A stretch of 64,000 nucleotides of DNA from Kushneria konosiri (GCF_002155145.1 NZ_CP021323.1:3410001-3474000); one strand, 5' to 3'. Counted from the first letter of the stretch, positions 35,468-45,458 are shown. A program made the numbers and translations. Notes: generated by a model from the sequence alone, not told the origin.

Positions 35468-36406
35468 TTAGCAGGGGGACTTCTGCAAACTGGCCTGAGA
35501 GACGTTGCTGTGGGGTTCGACGCTTCGCGTCAGCCACACGTTACCGCCAATGATCGAGTCGTGCCCGATCGTGACGCGGCCCAGAATGGTGGCCCCGGCA
35601 TAGATGACCACATCGTTTTCCACGATCGGATGGCGCGCATGCCCCTTCTCCAGCTGACCGCTTTCATCGGCCGGAAAGCGTTTGGCCCCCAGCGTGACGG
35701 CCTGATAGATCCGGACGCGATCGCCGATAATGGCAGTTTCACCGATGACCACACCGGTCCCGTGATCGATGAAAAAGCCCGAACCGATACTGGCGCCGGG
35801 ATGAATGTCGATCCCCGTGGCCGAGTGGGCGGCTTCAGACACCATCCGGGCCAGAAGCGGCGCGCCGGTCGAATAGAGCTGATGTGCCAGGCGGTGATAG
35901 ATGATGGCGGTGATGCCCGGATAGCACAAAAGCACCTCATCCACGCTGCGTGCGGCCGGGTCACCGCGATAGGCCGCCATGATGTCGATGTCCAGCCAGT
36001 GACGAATGGTCGGCAGTTTGGCGCCGAAATCACGCACGATGCTGATGGCCTGCTCGGAATGGTCCTGCGGCGCTTCACCACGACGCATGGCGGTATGATC
36101 AAGCTCCAGCAGGACCTGATCGAGCAGCGCATTGAGGGCGGCATCCAGCGTGTAGCCGACAAAATAGTCTTCGCTGTGATGGCGCAGATTGGAGGGGCCC
36201 AGCCGCATGGGGAACACGGCACCAATAACTTCCTCAACCACCTCATTGATGATCTCGCGCGAGGGCAGACTGCGCCCGCCGGACTCGTTGGTGCGCCCGT
36301 GATCGGCACGCCACTGCTCGCGAGCGTTTCTAAGATCGTGCACTACATTATCGAGCTGCCAGTCGATGGCGTGATCCGCCTTGCTGTAATGATTTAACCG
36401 TGCCAT
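35468..36406 (-). CDS. epsC: Serine O-acetyltransferase, EpsC type
   Basis: 312 residues from ATG 36406 (CCAGGA upstream). The N-terminal half is helical, as in SAT domains. The C-terminal half is a left-handed beta-helix of hexapeptide repeats: IDIHPGASIGSGFFIDHGTG, VVIGETAIIGDRVRIYQAVT, then VIYAGATILGRVTIG. This makes O-acetylserine for cysteine synthesis. EpsC-type enzymes have a longer N-terminus than E. coli CysE, as here. The end QASLQKSPC carries a Cys-terminated tail. It stands alone; no cysK is next to it. Confidence 0.9.
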   Translation of the reverse strand: MARLNHYSKADHAIDWQLDNVVHDLRNAREQWRADHGRTNESGGRSLPSREIINEVVEEVIGAVFPMRLGPSNLRHHSEDYFVGYTLDAALNALLDQVLLELDHTAMRRGEAPQDHSEQAISIVRDFGAKLPTIRHWLDIDIMAAYRGDPAARSVDEVLLCYPGITAIIYHRLAHQLYSTGAPLLARMVSEAAHSATGIDIHPGASIGSGFFIDHGTGVVIGETAIIGDRVRIYQAVTLGAKRFPADESGQLEKGHARHPIVENDVVIYAGATILGRVTIGHDSIIGGNVWLTRSVEPHSNVSQASLQKSPC

Positions 36407-36635
36407 GTGATTGTCCTGGAGTGCCGGACGCACCGCCGGCCAGAGCCCTGCGATGTGTCATGTCATGAATCGATATGCTGTTGAGCGTAGCGCAGTCGGC
36501 CTGATACGGCCCGTTAACCCGCCCTGCGCCTCTGGTGTCAGAGCCGCGTGTCAGTACGATGGAAAGCCTGTGCCCTGTAAGTGGGCGCCGAAGCACCACT
36601 TTTCAATGAAGCCCAATGGGCAACATGTCGACGAC

Positions 36636-38957
36636 TCAACCGCCCCGTGGAAGCGTCCACCAGCCGGGCAGCAGGGTTTGAATCTCGTGATGTCTGAAGC
36701 GATCATCGATGAGATGGATGACGCCGCGATCCTCGGGGGAGCGAATCACACGGCCGGCAGCCTGCACGACTCGAGTGATGCCCGGATAGAGATAAGCGTA
36801 GCGATAGCCATCGCCAAACAGCGCCTCCATGCGTGCCTTCATCTGCTCGTTGACAGGGTTGAACTGCGAAAGCCCAAGCGTTGCGATAAAGGCTCCGATC
36901 AAGCGCTCGCCGGGCAGATCGATCCCTTCACCGAAAATCCCTCCCAGCACGGCAAAGCCGATGCCCTGCCCCTCTGACGTGAAGCGCGCCAGAAAGGCAT
37001 CTCGCTCGGGTTCTGACATGCGCCGAGACTGTGACCACTGCGCCACATCAGGCGCATGGTCCGCCAGCGCACGGCTGACCTGCTCGAGATAGTCAAAGCT
37101 GCTGAAAAAGGCCAGATAGTTGCCGGGACGCCGGCGAAACTGATGCGCCATCAGTTCGGCAATGGGGGCGAGCGAGGCGCGTCGGTCGCGATAGCGCGTT
37201 GAAATATGATCGGCCAGGTGGACCTCGAGCTGGCAGGCCGTAAAGGGAGATGCCATTTCAAGCCAGGGCGTGGCGATATCAAGCCCGAGCTGATCACGAT
37301 AGTAATGGCTCGGCGAAAGCGTTGCAGAAAACAGGACAGTCGCGTGCGCTGCCTCAAACCGTGGTGCCAGCAGCGGGGCCGGCACCACATTGCGCAGGGA
37401 CAGCGTCGCCTGGCGCCCGCGTCGTTCGATGTCCAGCAGATAATGTTCGGCATCCACCTCGCTGGCAATGTCGGCAATCCGTGTGATCTGCATGGCGTCA
37501 AACCAGGCTTCCAGCAGCACGCTGTCCAGAGCGACAGGCGTATCGACCATGAAGTCTCCAACGGCCGTGACGAACTGCGACAGCGCATTGAACAGCTTGC
37601 GCGGCGGCGACTCGAGACACACGTAGTCGCCCTCATGCGCTCGCAGCAAGGCCTTCCACTGTCGCCAGAGCCTGTCCAGCGGTCGCCTGAGTGCGGTCGG
37701 TGCATCACGTCGAGCCGCTGCAAAGCGGCCCTGATCAAATTCGGCGCCGTACATGGCCCGCCCGCGCTCAACGAGATTGTGCGCCTCATCGATCAGAAGA
37801 CTGACCCGCCACTGATGCTGTCGCGTCAGGGCATACAGCATTGCGCTGGTATCAAACCAGTAATTGACATCCCCGATCACGACATCGCACCAGTGCGCCA
37901 TCTCCTGACTCAAATAGTAGGGACAGACGCTGTGATCCAGTGCGACGCGGCGCAGGCCCTGCTGATCCAGCCATCCCGCTCGCACGGCGGCCTGGCGCGC
38001 CCGGGGCAGCCGATCATAAAAGCCGCTGGCCAATGGGCAGCTCTCGCCATGGCAGGCAAGCTCCGGATGCTCGCAGGCCCTGTCACGAGCGATCAGCTCC
38101 AGCGTTCGAATGCCGGGATCGCCCTCATCTACAGGAGGATGCGCCATGCCTAGCGTGGTCAACGCCTCGAGCGCCAGCCGACGCCCGGTGGTACGCGCGG
38201 TGAGAAAGAACAGACGATCAACACGCTGGCCCGGCATGGCCTTGAGGGCGGGAAACAGCGTCCCCAGCGTCTTGCCGATACCGGTTGGCGCCTGCAGCAT
38301 CAGATCACGCCGGGTGCTGATCGCCTTGAAAACACTTTCCGCCAGCGCCCGCTGACCGGGTCGAAAATCGGGGTGAGGAAACGAAAGCTGCGTTAACCGC
38401 TGCGTACGGGCAGCCTCATGTGCAAGCTCCTGCTCGGCCCAGTGGATGAAGCGCTCGCACTGCTCGATAAAAAAGGCTTCCAGCACATTGCGCGTCATCG
38501 TCTCTACCAGCACGCTTTCCCGCTGCTGCTCGATGTCGAAATAGACCAGTGCGATCTCGATCGAATCGAGTGAACGCTCGCGGCACAACAGCGCGCCGTA
38601 GACCTTCGCCTGCGCCCAGTGCAGGGCGCGCTGATTGGCCGGCATGGCGTCAATATCACCGCGATGGGTCTTGACCTCTTCCAGTCTTTTAAGCGTCGGA
38701 TCAAACCCATCGGCCCGGCCACGAACGATCAGTGCGCCATATCGGCCTTCAAGGGCGACCTCGTGCTCGTAGTGCTCGCCTCGACGTGAAGCCACCACCT
38801 GATGGCCGGCAATGCCCTGCTGCGCGGTGGGCGCAGGCGTAAATCGCAGATCAAGGTCACCCGCGCGCGCGGTAAATTCACACAGCGCGCGCACTGCCAC
38901 GCGATAGCGCGGCGTGTCGTCGCCATTCAATGCTGCGATGGCCCCCTCTGCGCTCAA
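36636..38957 (-). CDS. XPD/DinG-type DNA helicase with fused RecB-like nuclease domain
   Basis: 773 residues. The first 180 residues carry a PD-(D/E)XK region (GRADGFDPTLKRLEEVKTH; D83, E94, K96, and later Gln in HWAQAKVYG). A superfamily 2 helicase follows: Walker A LQAPTGIGKT (222-230), a four-Cys iron-sulfur set (C295, C302, C307, C345), and DEAH box (LIDEAHNL near 390), ending with SPEDRGVIHLIDDRF motif VI. The start is TTG 38957, with GAGGG before it, and the TTGA overlaps the FAN1 stop by 4 bases. The pair is therefore coupled, probably in DNA repair of crosslinks or flaps. Confidence 0.88.
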   Translation of the reverse strand: MSAEGAIAALNGDDTPRYRVAVRALCEFTARAGDLDLRFTPAPTAQQGIAGHQVVASRRGEHYEHEVALEGRYGALIVRGRADGFDPTLKRLEEVKTHRGDIDAMPANQRALHWAQAKVYGALLCRERSLDSIEIALVYFDIEQQRESVLVETMTRNVLEAFFIEQCERFIHWAEQELAHEAARTQRLTQLSFPHPDFRPGQRALAESVFKAISTRRDLMLQAPTGIGKTLGTLFPALKAMPGQRVDRLFFLTARTTGRRLALEALTTLGMAHPPVDEGDPGIRTLELIARDRACEHPELACHGESCPLASGFYDRLPRARQAAVRAGWLDQQGLRRVALDHSVCPYYLSQEMAHWCDVVIGDVNYWFDTSAMLYALTRQHQWRVSLLIDEAHNLVERGRAMYGAEFDQGRFAAARRDAPTALRRPLDRLWRQWKALLRAHEGDYVCLESPPRKLFNALSQFVTAVGDFMVDTPVALDSVLLEAWFDAMQITRIADIASEVDAEHYLLDIERRGRQATLSLRNVVPAPLLAPRFEAAHATVLFSATLSPSHYYRDQLGLDIATPWLEMASPFTACQLEVHLADHISTRYRDRRASLAPIAELMAHQFRRRPGNYLAFFSSFDYLEQVSRALADHAPDVAQWSQSRRMSEPERDAFLARFTSEGQGIGFAVLGGIFGEGIDLPGERLIGAFIATLGLSQFNPVNEQMKARMEALFGDGYRYAYLYPGITRVVQAAGRVIRSPEDRGVIHLIDDRFRHHEIQTLLPGWWTLPRGG

Positions 38958-40675
38958 GTCGTGCCCTCGTCATCGCTCCAGCGCACATGACACACCGTGA
39001 CCGGCATATCGTGCTGCGCACAAAAGGCAATCCAGCGCTTCTGGTTGTCCTGTAGCCGATCGCCGGGTCCCTTGACCTCGATCATCTCATAGCGCGGTGA
39101 GCCTTCCGGGGCGTTCGGATAGAAGCGGATGAGGTCCGGCATGCCGGACCGATTGGCCCGAATATCGGTTAAAAGCCGCTCGAACCAGTAACGCAGATGC
39201 GCCGGCGGCAGGCATTCCAGTGCCAGCGTCAAAAGTTCTTCATTCAGGGCGCCCCAGTGCACGAAGGGAGACTGTATCCCCTGCTTTTCCCGGTAGCGCT
39301 GTCGGATAGCCTGCTGCCATGTCCCCGCCTCGAGTCGCGCCAGACAGTGCGTAAAATACGACTCACGCTGCGGATAAAATTCAGGGCGCATCAGATCGGC
39401 GGGACCGCTTTGAAACGGGTGAAAGAAGGCCCCGGGCAGCGGTGCAAAGATGGCCTCCCAGCACAGCAGGCCAAAGAGTGCGTTGATCAGCGTGTTTTCG
39501 ACATAAAACACCGGCGCCTCAGAGGTCTCCAGATGCTCACGCACGGCGCGCTCGACCGAGGGACTGCGCGGCAGGATCACATCGCACCGCCGAGCAGCCG
39601 TCTGGGCTTCGAGTAACGGTTTTTCCATGTCGAGCGCACGATGCAGCCTCGGCTGAATACGCGCGGCCTGCTGACGCTCGGCTTCACTGGTGGGCACCTG
39701 CTGAGCATCACGGCACAGAGTCAGTGCCTGCTCGAACTCATCCAGCCGCTCCAGCACTCGTATGCGACGAATGCGCGCCTCACCATGGCGGCTTTGAGCG
39801 TAAAGCTCGCTGGCACGTGCCAATTCGCCCTGACGCTCGCAGTAACGGGCGATGGCGTAGAGTACCCGACCCCGTCGCGCCTCCAGCCAGAGGCTGCCCT
39901 CCAGACATGAAGGCAGTGCCGCCAGTACCTCGTCGATATCATGACCGGCTTCAAAGCGCGCCCGGCAGTCGTGAATCTGCCAGTAGCGTTCGATATCCGC
40001 GCGGGACTGAAAGGGTCGCGAGTCTCGAGTGAAGGGCACCACTTCAAAGCGGTAAATGCCCTGATCCGCCAGCACGAACTCGGAAAACTGCTGGCGCAGG
40101 TTGCCAAAGAACATCAGACGAAGCCGCTCACACACCGTCATGGTGGTCAGCCGAACGACCCGGGAGGTCATGGGCTGTCCCGTGACCGAGCACCACGCAT
40201 CAAGCGTCAGCGCCTGATCAAATATCGGTATCAGGGTTTCTTTCAGCAGTGCCTTGCGATCACGAGGTCGACTCAGGTGATCACTGAACATGCCGACCAG
40301 TTCATCTCGCGTGAAAAGGTCGAACAGCTGCTCCAGCGTCAGGCAGGGACGCGCATCCACAAGCCCCTGCTCGATCAGTGGCGTAAGTGCCGTTGAGGTC
40401 TTCCCGATCTCCTCGTAGGCAAGACGATCGAGACGAAAATGCTCGCCCTTGCGCATGATCATGCGCACCAAAAGCGCTTTGGAAGATACGGGCAGGCGTT
40501 TGAAGCACGTGATGAAATCACGCTCGGCGTCGTCCAGCAGATCGTCGTAACGCTCGCTGACCCAGGTCACGACGTTGTCAAAATTGACCAGGTAATAAAG
40601 CGGGTCGTTCAGCGAATCCGCAACGCTTAAAAGGGGAACGTCAGTAGACGCGACACAGGCAGGTGTACTGTTCAT
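38954..40675 (-). CDS. FAN1-type VRR-NUC structure-specific nuclease
   Basis: 573 residues with the plan of bacterial FAN1: an N-terminal SAP-like region (about 60-130, including TPLIEQGLVDARPCLTLEQL), a helical TPR-like middle, and a C-terminal VRR-NUC domain. The nuclease motif is RSGMPDLIRFYP followed by YEMIEVKGPGD and QNQKRW-like tail (DNQKRWI), giving the PD...EXK set. FAN1 proteins cut 5' flaps and unhook interstrand crosslinks. The downstream helicase overlaps it by 4 bases. The start at ATG 40675 has only a weak site. Confidence 0.9.
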   Translation of the reverse strand: MNSTPACVASTDVPLLSVADSLNDPLYYLVNFDNVVTWVSERYDDLLDDAERDFITCFKRLPVSSKALLVRMIMRKGEHFRLDRLAYEEIGKTSTALTPLIEQGLVDARPCLTLEQLFDLFTRDELVGMFSDHLSRPRDRKALLKETLIPIFDQALTLDAWCSVTGQPMTSRVVRLTTMTVCERLRLMFFGNLRQQFSEFVLADQGIYRFEVVPFTRDSRPFQSRADIERYWQIHDCRARFEAGHDIDEVLAALPSCLEGSLWLEARRGRVLYAIARYCERQGELARASELYAQSRHGEARIRRIRVLERLDEFEQALTLCRDAQQVPTSEAERQQAARIQPRLHRALDMEKPLLEAQTAARRCDVILPRSPSVERAVREHLETSEAPVFYVENTLINALFGLLCWEAIFAPLPGAFFHPFQSGPADLMRPEFYPQRESYFTHCLARLEAGTWQQAIRQRYREKQGIQSPFVHWGALNEELLTLALECLPPAHLRYWFERLLTDIRANRSGMPDLIRFYPNAPEGSPRYEMIEVKGPGDRLQDNQKRWIAFCAQHDMPVTVCHVRWSDDEGTT

Positions 40676-40806
40676 GCATCCATGGTATCAGCGCCGTCGG
40701 GCCGGTGGCGAGAGCATCGCCAAACACTATTGCATGGCGTTGTAGCAGGTATACACTCGCTCATCGTGTCGACAATCGTATCGGCTTGAAAACAAGGACA
40801 ACGACA

Positions 40807-41604
40807 ATGAAAGCACTGTTAAGCGCCACCTGTATGGCGACCCTTTTGATCTCTGGCGGTGTGATGGCCAAAACCCCGGACAACGTCAAGCTGGCCATCG
40901 ACGTGCCCTATGAGCCCTTCGTCTATCGCGCCCCGGGGGGAGAGCTTGAAGGCTTCGAGATCGATCTGGGCAACGAACTCTGCAAGCGCGCTCAGCTTGA
41001 GTGCAGCTGGGTCGAACAGCCATGGGACGGCATCATCCCGGGACTTCTGGCGCGCAAGTACGACGCCATTCTGTCCTCCATGGCGATTACACCGGAGCGC
41101 GAGCGACAGGTGCTCTTTTCGATTCCCTACTACAACACGCCCAGCATCTGGATTACCGCCCGTGATCGCGATATCGACATTGATGATCGTGACAGTCTCA
41201 AGGGACTGAGCGTTGGCGTTCAGCGCGGCTCCATTCGCGATGTCTACGTCACCGAAATGTACGGTGATGTGCTCGATGTTCGCCGCTATGGGTCTTCCCA
41301 GGACGTTGAAAACGACCTTGAATCCGGCCGACTGGACCTGGCCTTTGAAGATTATCCGCTGGCCATCGAGAGCATCGATTTTCGCAATGATGACAGCCCC
41401 TTCAAGCAGATCGGGACCGAGATCAGCACGCCCAAACGCATTTTTGGCAGCGGCGCCGCCATGGCATTTCGCACGCGCGACAAGGCGCTGGCCGAGAAAT
41501 TCAATCAGGCCATTCGCGATGTCTACAGTGATGGCACCTTCGACACCCTGATGAACAAGTATTTCGACTATGACCTGTCCATCCATTCCGAGCTTGCAAA
41601 GTAG
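40807..41604 (+). CDS. Periplasmic amino-acid-binding protein (HisJ/ArgT-like)
   Basis: 265 residues from ATG 40807, preceded by AAGGA. The signal peptide ends ISGGVMAKTPDN. The mature part has the SBP_bac_3 pattern VKLAIDVPYEPFVYRAPGGE, LEGFEIDLGNELCKRAQ, DAILSSMAITPERERQVLF and a later LSVGVQRGSIRD. These fit a basic amino-acid binder (Lys/Arg/Orn/His). No ABC permease or ATPase gene lies in the window, so it must use a distant transporter. A terminator follows at 41634. Confidence 0.88.
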   Translation: MKALLSATCMATLLISGGVMAKTPDNVKLAIDVPYEPFVYRAPGGELEGFEIDLGNELCKRAQLECSWVEQPWDGIIPGLLARKYDAILSSMAITPERERQVLFSIPYYNTPSIWITARDRDIDIDDRDSLKGLSVGVQRGSIRDVYVTEMYGDVLDVRRYGSSQDVENDLESGRLDLAFEDYPLAIESIDFRNDDSPFKQIGTEISTPKRIFGSGAAMAFRTRDKALAEKFNQAIRDVYSDGTFDTLMNKYFDYDLSIHSELAK

Positions 41605-41633
41605 AAGCTGCGAAACAACAGGTCAGGTAGTAC

Positions 41634-41657
41634 AGGCAGGCACCGGCCTGCCTTTTT
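41634..41657 (+). terminator. Terminator after the binding-protein gene
   Basis: AGGCAGGC (41634-41641) and GCCTGCCT (41646-41653) form an 8-bp stem with loop ACCG, followed by T. Confidence 0.75.
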
Positions 41658-41702
41658 CAAGCGGCCCCGGCGCCGCTTCTCGAACCGATTCAGGACGATT
41701 TT

Positions 41703-42821
41703 GTGGAACATCGTACTCATGAACTGCTGGGCGCCGTCCCGGGCCATATCAGCCAGCTACACAGTTTTCATTACGGCCCACAGGACAGTGAGCACAGCAT
41801 CTATATCCAGGCCTCACTTCATGCCGATGAGCTGCCGGGCATGCTGGTAGCCTTCAAGCTCAAGCAGCACATGGCCGAGCTTGAAGCCGCCGGTCTTTTG
41901 CACGCACGCGTGTGTATCGTGCCGGTCGCCAACCCGATCGGGCTGACCCAGCAACTGATGGATGTTCCGCTGGGACGCTATGAGCTGGAAACCCTGAAAA
42001 ACTTCAACCGCCACTATGCGGACATGACCGATGCCATTGCCGACGATCTGACGAGTGAGCTGGGCAGCGATGACGTCAATAACATACGCATTATCAGGCA
42101 TCGTTTTCTCACCGCGCTGAACAACAAATCACCTGCCAACGCTCTTGAGTCACTGCAACTCACCCTGCAGCGCCTCGCCTGTCAGGCCGATTACGTACTG
42201 GACCTGCATTGTGATTTCAACGCCGTGGCGCATCTCTACACCACACCGGCTGCCTGGCCGACATTCGAGCCGCTGGCACGCTATTTCGGCGCCCGTGCCA
42301 GCATGCTGGCAACCGACTCGGGCGGTCAGTCGTTTGATGAGTGCTTCACGCTGGTCTGGGAGCAGCTACGCGAGCGTTTTGGCGAGCACTTCCCGATTGG
42401 CTACGGTACGCAGTCCATCACCCTGGAGCTTCGCGGGCAGAATGATGTCGATCACGAACTGGCCGATCACGACAGTCGCGCCATTGTTGACTGGATGATC
42501 CATCTCGGACTGATTCATGGCGAAGCACCGCCACTGCCGGTACTGGAATTTCCGGCCACGCCGCTGTCGGCGATGGAATTTCTGGTGGCCCCTGAAGGCG
42601 GTCTGCTGGTCTTTCATGCCCACCCGGGCGACCAGGTGGTCTGCGGTCAGCTCGTGGCCGAAATCATTGATCCGATCAAGGATAGCGTCCATGAGGTACG
42701 CGCAACACAGGACGGCATGATCTATGCCAGAAGCCAGCGACGCATGGCGACCGCCGGCATGATCGTGGCAGACCTGGCCGGTCACGAGAGCCGTCGCAGC
42801 GGCTATCTGCTGGCCCCCTGA
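41703..42821 (+). CDS. Succinylglutamate desuccinylase/aspartoacylase-family zinc hydrolase
   Basis: 372 residues, GTG start with AGGA 8 bases upstream. M14/AstE-like: zinc ligands in LHADELPG (near 40-43) and YVLDLHCDF (near 165), and the catalytic Glu region ITLELRGQNDVD. The C-terminal 85 residues form an AstE-type beta domain (LVAPEGGLLVFHAHPGDQV). Members remove acyl groups from amino acids; here the substrate is unknown. It follows a binding protein for basic amino acids but is separated by a terminator, so linkage is weak. It could also be an ectoine-pathway-like deacetylase; no ectoine genes are nearby. Confidence 0.8.
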   Translation: MEHRTHELLGAVPGHISQLHSFHYGPQDSEHSIYIQASLHADELPGMLVAFKLKQHMAELEAAGLLHARVCIVPVANPIGLTQQLMDVPLGRYELETLKNFNRHYADMTDAIADDLTSELGSDDVNNIRIIRHRFLTALNNKSPANALESLQLTLQRLACQADYVLDLHCDFNAVAHLYTTPAAWPTFEPLARYFGARASMLATDSGGQSFDECFTLVWEQLRERFGEHFPIGYGTQSITLELRGQNDVDHELADHDSRAIVDWMIHLGLIHGEAPPLPVLEFPATPLSAMEFLVAPEGGLLVFHAHPGDQVVCGQLVAEIIDPIKDSVHEVRATQDGMIYARSQRRMATAGMIVADLAGHESRRSGYLLAP

Positions 42822-42985
42822 GCATCGATTCCTTTCGTAAAAGACTTCTTTACCGATGGCTGGTACCTGCTTTCGACATGTGACAATTTTGTTGTGCCGA
42901 ATTGCAGATAATCCTGGCGTAACCGCCAACATGAGATAGATTTAGGACAGTACAAGGTTTATCCATCCAGCGGAGTCAGGACACC

Positions 42986-43237
42986 ATGCTCAAGAATCAG
43001 ATCGAAGGCGAAACCAAGACTGCAGTAGGCAAGGCGCAGGAAGCCTATGGTGACTTTGCCGATGATAACGAGATGCGTACCGAAGGTCGTCTGCGCAGCG
43101 CAGCGGGCCAGGTACAGTCCCAGTATGGTGAAGTCGTTGACAATGCCCGCGAGTTTACGGTCAAGCAGCCGGTCGGCGCGCTGGCCATTGCAGCAACCGT
43201 CGGCTTTGTACTGGGTGCGCTGATCACACGTCGCTGA
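42986..43237 (+). CDS. CsbD-like / glycine-zipper small protein
   Basis: 83 residues. The first 40 resemble CsbD-type sequence (MLKNQIEGETKTAVGKAQEA, then RTEGRLRSAAGQVQSQYGEV). The C-terminus is a short membrane segment (GALAIAATVGFVLGALITRR) like YqjD/ElaB proteins. Such small proteins are often stress-induced and membrane- or ribosome-associated; role here is inferred. A strong terminator follows. Confidence 0.8.
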   Translation: MLKNQIEGETKTAVGKAQEAYGDFADDNEMRTEGRLRSAAGQVQSQYGEVVDNAREFTVKQPVGALAIAATVGFVLGALITRR

Positions 43238-43266
43238 TCACCTCTCAGACATGACCGCCTGCAAAA

Positions 43267-43294
43267 AACCGGCCCCATGAGGGCCGGTTTTTTT
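43267..43294 (+). terminator. Terminator after the CsbD-like gene
   Basis: AACCGGCCC (43267-43275) and GGGCCGGTT (43281-43289), then seven T. A textbook intrinsic terminator. Confidence 0.88.
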
Positions 43295-43366
43295 GTGTGA
43301 TAAGCCTTCGCGCTTTTCTGGGAAAAGGGGTGGCAACCAGACAGGTTCTGACAGAACTGGAGGCAA

Positions 43367-43394
43367 TAAAAAACCGCCCGGGGAAGTGGGCGGT
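43367..43394 (-). terminator. Terminator after hda
   Basis: ACCGCCC (43373-43379) and GGGCGGT (43388-43394) form a 7-bp stem, followed on the minus strand by a T-run from the A-run at 43367-43373. It is 87 bases after the hda stop. Confidence 0.7.
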
Positions 43395-43480
43395 GAACAG
43401 GAAACCAGAAGTGATGATCCCTAGTATAGGTGGTCCTGATAGAACTGCCAGGAACAGCCATCATTTCATGCTTCGATGGC

Positions 43481-44182
43481 TTACCAGTCGAGCGCGCGTT
43501 TAACAAAAGGAATGGTCAATCGACGCTGCGCCGAGAGCGAAGCACTATCGAGACGGGTCAAAAGCGCCAGCATGTCGCCCAGTTTTCTTGGCCCACGATG
43601 CAGCAGATAACGCGCGACTTCATCGGGCAGTTGCATGCCACGCTGATGCGCCCGAAGCCGCAGTACTTCAAGACGGTCCTGATCGCTGAGCGGCTGCAGA
43701 TGAAAGGTCATGCCCCACCCCAGACGCGATGCCAGATCCGGAAGTACCACCGGCAGCACACGAGGCGAGGCCTGGGCTGCAATGATCAGCCGACAGTTGG
43801 CATCCCTCAGGCGATTGAAGCAGTGAAACAGGGCTTCTTCCCAGCGCTTGCGACCGATCACACGCTCAAGATCATCAATGGCAATCAGGTCCAGCGCCTC
43901 GAGATCCTCAAGCATATGCGGTGGAAAATGCCCCAGATCGTCGAGCGGCAGATACAACGCCCTGGCCCCGCGATTGCTGGCTTCCAGGCAGGCCGCCTGA
44001 AGCAGATGGGTTCGTCCGCTGCCGGAAGCTCCCCATAGGTAGATAAACTGCTCGCCGCCGTCATCAAGCTGATGGCGCAGATGGGTGACAAGACCTGCAT
44101 TGGCACCGGGCCAGAAGCTGGCAAACGTGACATCGTCACGCGCACCAACACCTAGCGGAAGCTGTAGGGTATCCGGACTCAT
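43481..44182 (-). CDS. hda: DnaA regulatory inactivator Hda
   Basis: 233 residues from ATG 44182, exactly the E. coli Hda length; the frame extends to 44467 but the extra part is not conserved. The N-terminus keeps the clamp-binding motif QLPLGV, followed by TFASFWPGAN. The AAA+ core has Walker A LWGASGSGRTHLL, Walker B LDLIAIDDLE and the terminal RRLTIPFVKRAL. With the sliding clamp it promotes DnaA-ATP hydrolysis and limits initiation. It is divergent from purM, an order common in gammaproteobacteria. Confidence 0.93.
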   Translation of the reverse strand: MSPDTLQLPLGVGARDDVTFASFWPGANAGLVTHLRHQLDDGGEQFIYLWGASGSGRTHLLQAACLEASNRGARALYLPLDDLGHFPPHMLEDLEALDLIAIDDLERVIGRKRWEEALFHCFNRLRDANCRLIIAAQASPRVLPVVLPDLASRLGWGMTFHLQPLSDQDRLEVLRLRAHQRGMQLPDEVARYLLHRGPRKLGDMLALLTRLDSASLSAQRRLTIPFVKRALDW

Positions 44183-44295
44183 TACGGCGTCCATGCTCAA
44201 AACAAGGGGAACAGTGATCACATTATCATGAACCCGATCACTTCGGGCAGCCTGTCGATCGTCAAGCATGCCGCGATGCGATTGGCCATGGCCGG

Positions 44296-44304
44296 TGATA
44301 CAAT
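44296..44304 (+). promoter_or_regulatory. Candidate purM promoter (extended -10)
   Basis: TGATACAAT gives an extended -10 about 70 bases before the purM ATG, with no good -35 at 17 bases. Confidence 0.4.
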
Positions 44305-44374
44305 GCCGTCCTTCTTGATTATCGCTCTGGCCCCGGCCGGAACCCCGTCTCATTTTCAGTGACAGGACCCCAAC

Positions 44375-45442
44375 ATGACCGAGCCTTCGTCTCGTGACTC
44401 CCTCTCCTACAAGGATGCCGGTGTTGATATCGACGCCGGTAATGCGCTGGTCGAGCGCATCAAGCATGTCGCCAAGAGTACAACACGGCCGGAAGTAATG
44501 GGTGGGCTTGGCGGTTTTGGTGCCCTGTGCCAGCTTCCCAGCGGCTACCGCGAACCGGTACTGGTGTCAGGCACCGATGGCGTTGGCACCAAGCTCAGGC
44601 TGGCCATGGATCTGGGACGTCATGACACCATCGGTATCGATCTGGTGGCCATGTGTGTCAACGATCTGGTGGTCGCCGGCGCCGAGCCGCTGTTCTTCCT
44701 TGACTATTACGCCACCGGCAAGCTGGATGTCGAGATGGCCGCCGATGTGGTGACAGGCATCGGCGAAGGCTGTCGTCAGGCCGGCTGTGCGCTCGTCGGC
44801 GGCGAAACCGCCGAGATGCCGGGCATGTACGAAGGCTCCGATTACGACCTGGCCGGCTTTTGTGTCGGGATCGTTGAAAAGTCGGAAATTCTGGATGGCT
44901 CGAAGGTCGGCGAAGGCGACGTGGTGCTGGGTCTGGCCTCAAGCGGCCCTCATTCCAACGGTTACTCCCTGATTCGACGCGTGCTCGAACGCAGCGGTGC
45001 GGCGCCCGATACGCGTCTGGACGATGGCCAGGCCCTGCGCGATGCGCTGATGGCGCCTACACGAATCTACGTCAAGTCGCTGCTGGCCATGCTTCATGAC
45101 AGCGATGTCAACGTGCACGCGCTCTCCCATATTACCGGTGGCGGCCTGCTCGAAAACATTCCTCGCGTATTGCCGGACAATACCAGCGTTCATATCGATG
45201 CACAGTCCTGGCCACGCCCCGCTGTCTTTGACTGGCTGCAGCGCGAAGGCAACATCGATGAAACCGAGATGCATCGCGTACTCAACTGTGGCATCGGCAT
45301 GGTGGTCGTAGTACCGGCCAACCAGGCCGAACAGGCCGAGACCTTTCTGGAAAGCACGGGCGAAACCGTGTATCGGCTGGGTCACGTCAGCCGCTCGGAT
45401 GATGCAAAGCCCAGCGTTGTACTTGAAAACGCACGTTCGTAA
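44375..45442 (+). CDS. purM: Phosphoribosylformylglycinamidine cyclo-ligase (AIR synthetase)
   Basis: 355 residues, typical PurM length. It has [20 protein letters not shown] at the N-terminus, the substrate loop [52 protein letters not shown] and [14 protein letters not shown]. Catalyses step 5 of purine synthesis. It lies 16 bases before purN in a two-gene operon. Confidence 0.96.
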   Translation: MTEPSSRDSLSYKDAGVDIDAGNALVERIKHVAKSTTRPEVMGGLGGFGALCQLPSGYREPVLVSGTDGVGTKLRLAMDLGRHDTIGIDLVAMCVNDLVVAGAEPLFFLDYYATGKLDVEMAADVVTGIGEGCRQAGCALVGGETAEMPGMYEGSDYDLAGFCVGIVEKSEILDGSKVGEGDVVLGLASSGPHSNGYSLIRRVLERSGAAPDTRLDDGQALRDALMAPTRIYVKSLLAMLHDSDVNVHALSHITGGGLLENIPRVLPDNTSVHIDAQSWPRPAVFDWLQREGNIDETEMHRVLNCGIGMVVVVPANQAEQAETFLESTGETVYRLGHVSRSDDAKPSVVLENARS

Positions 45443-45458
45443 CCGAGCAGGAAACGTC

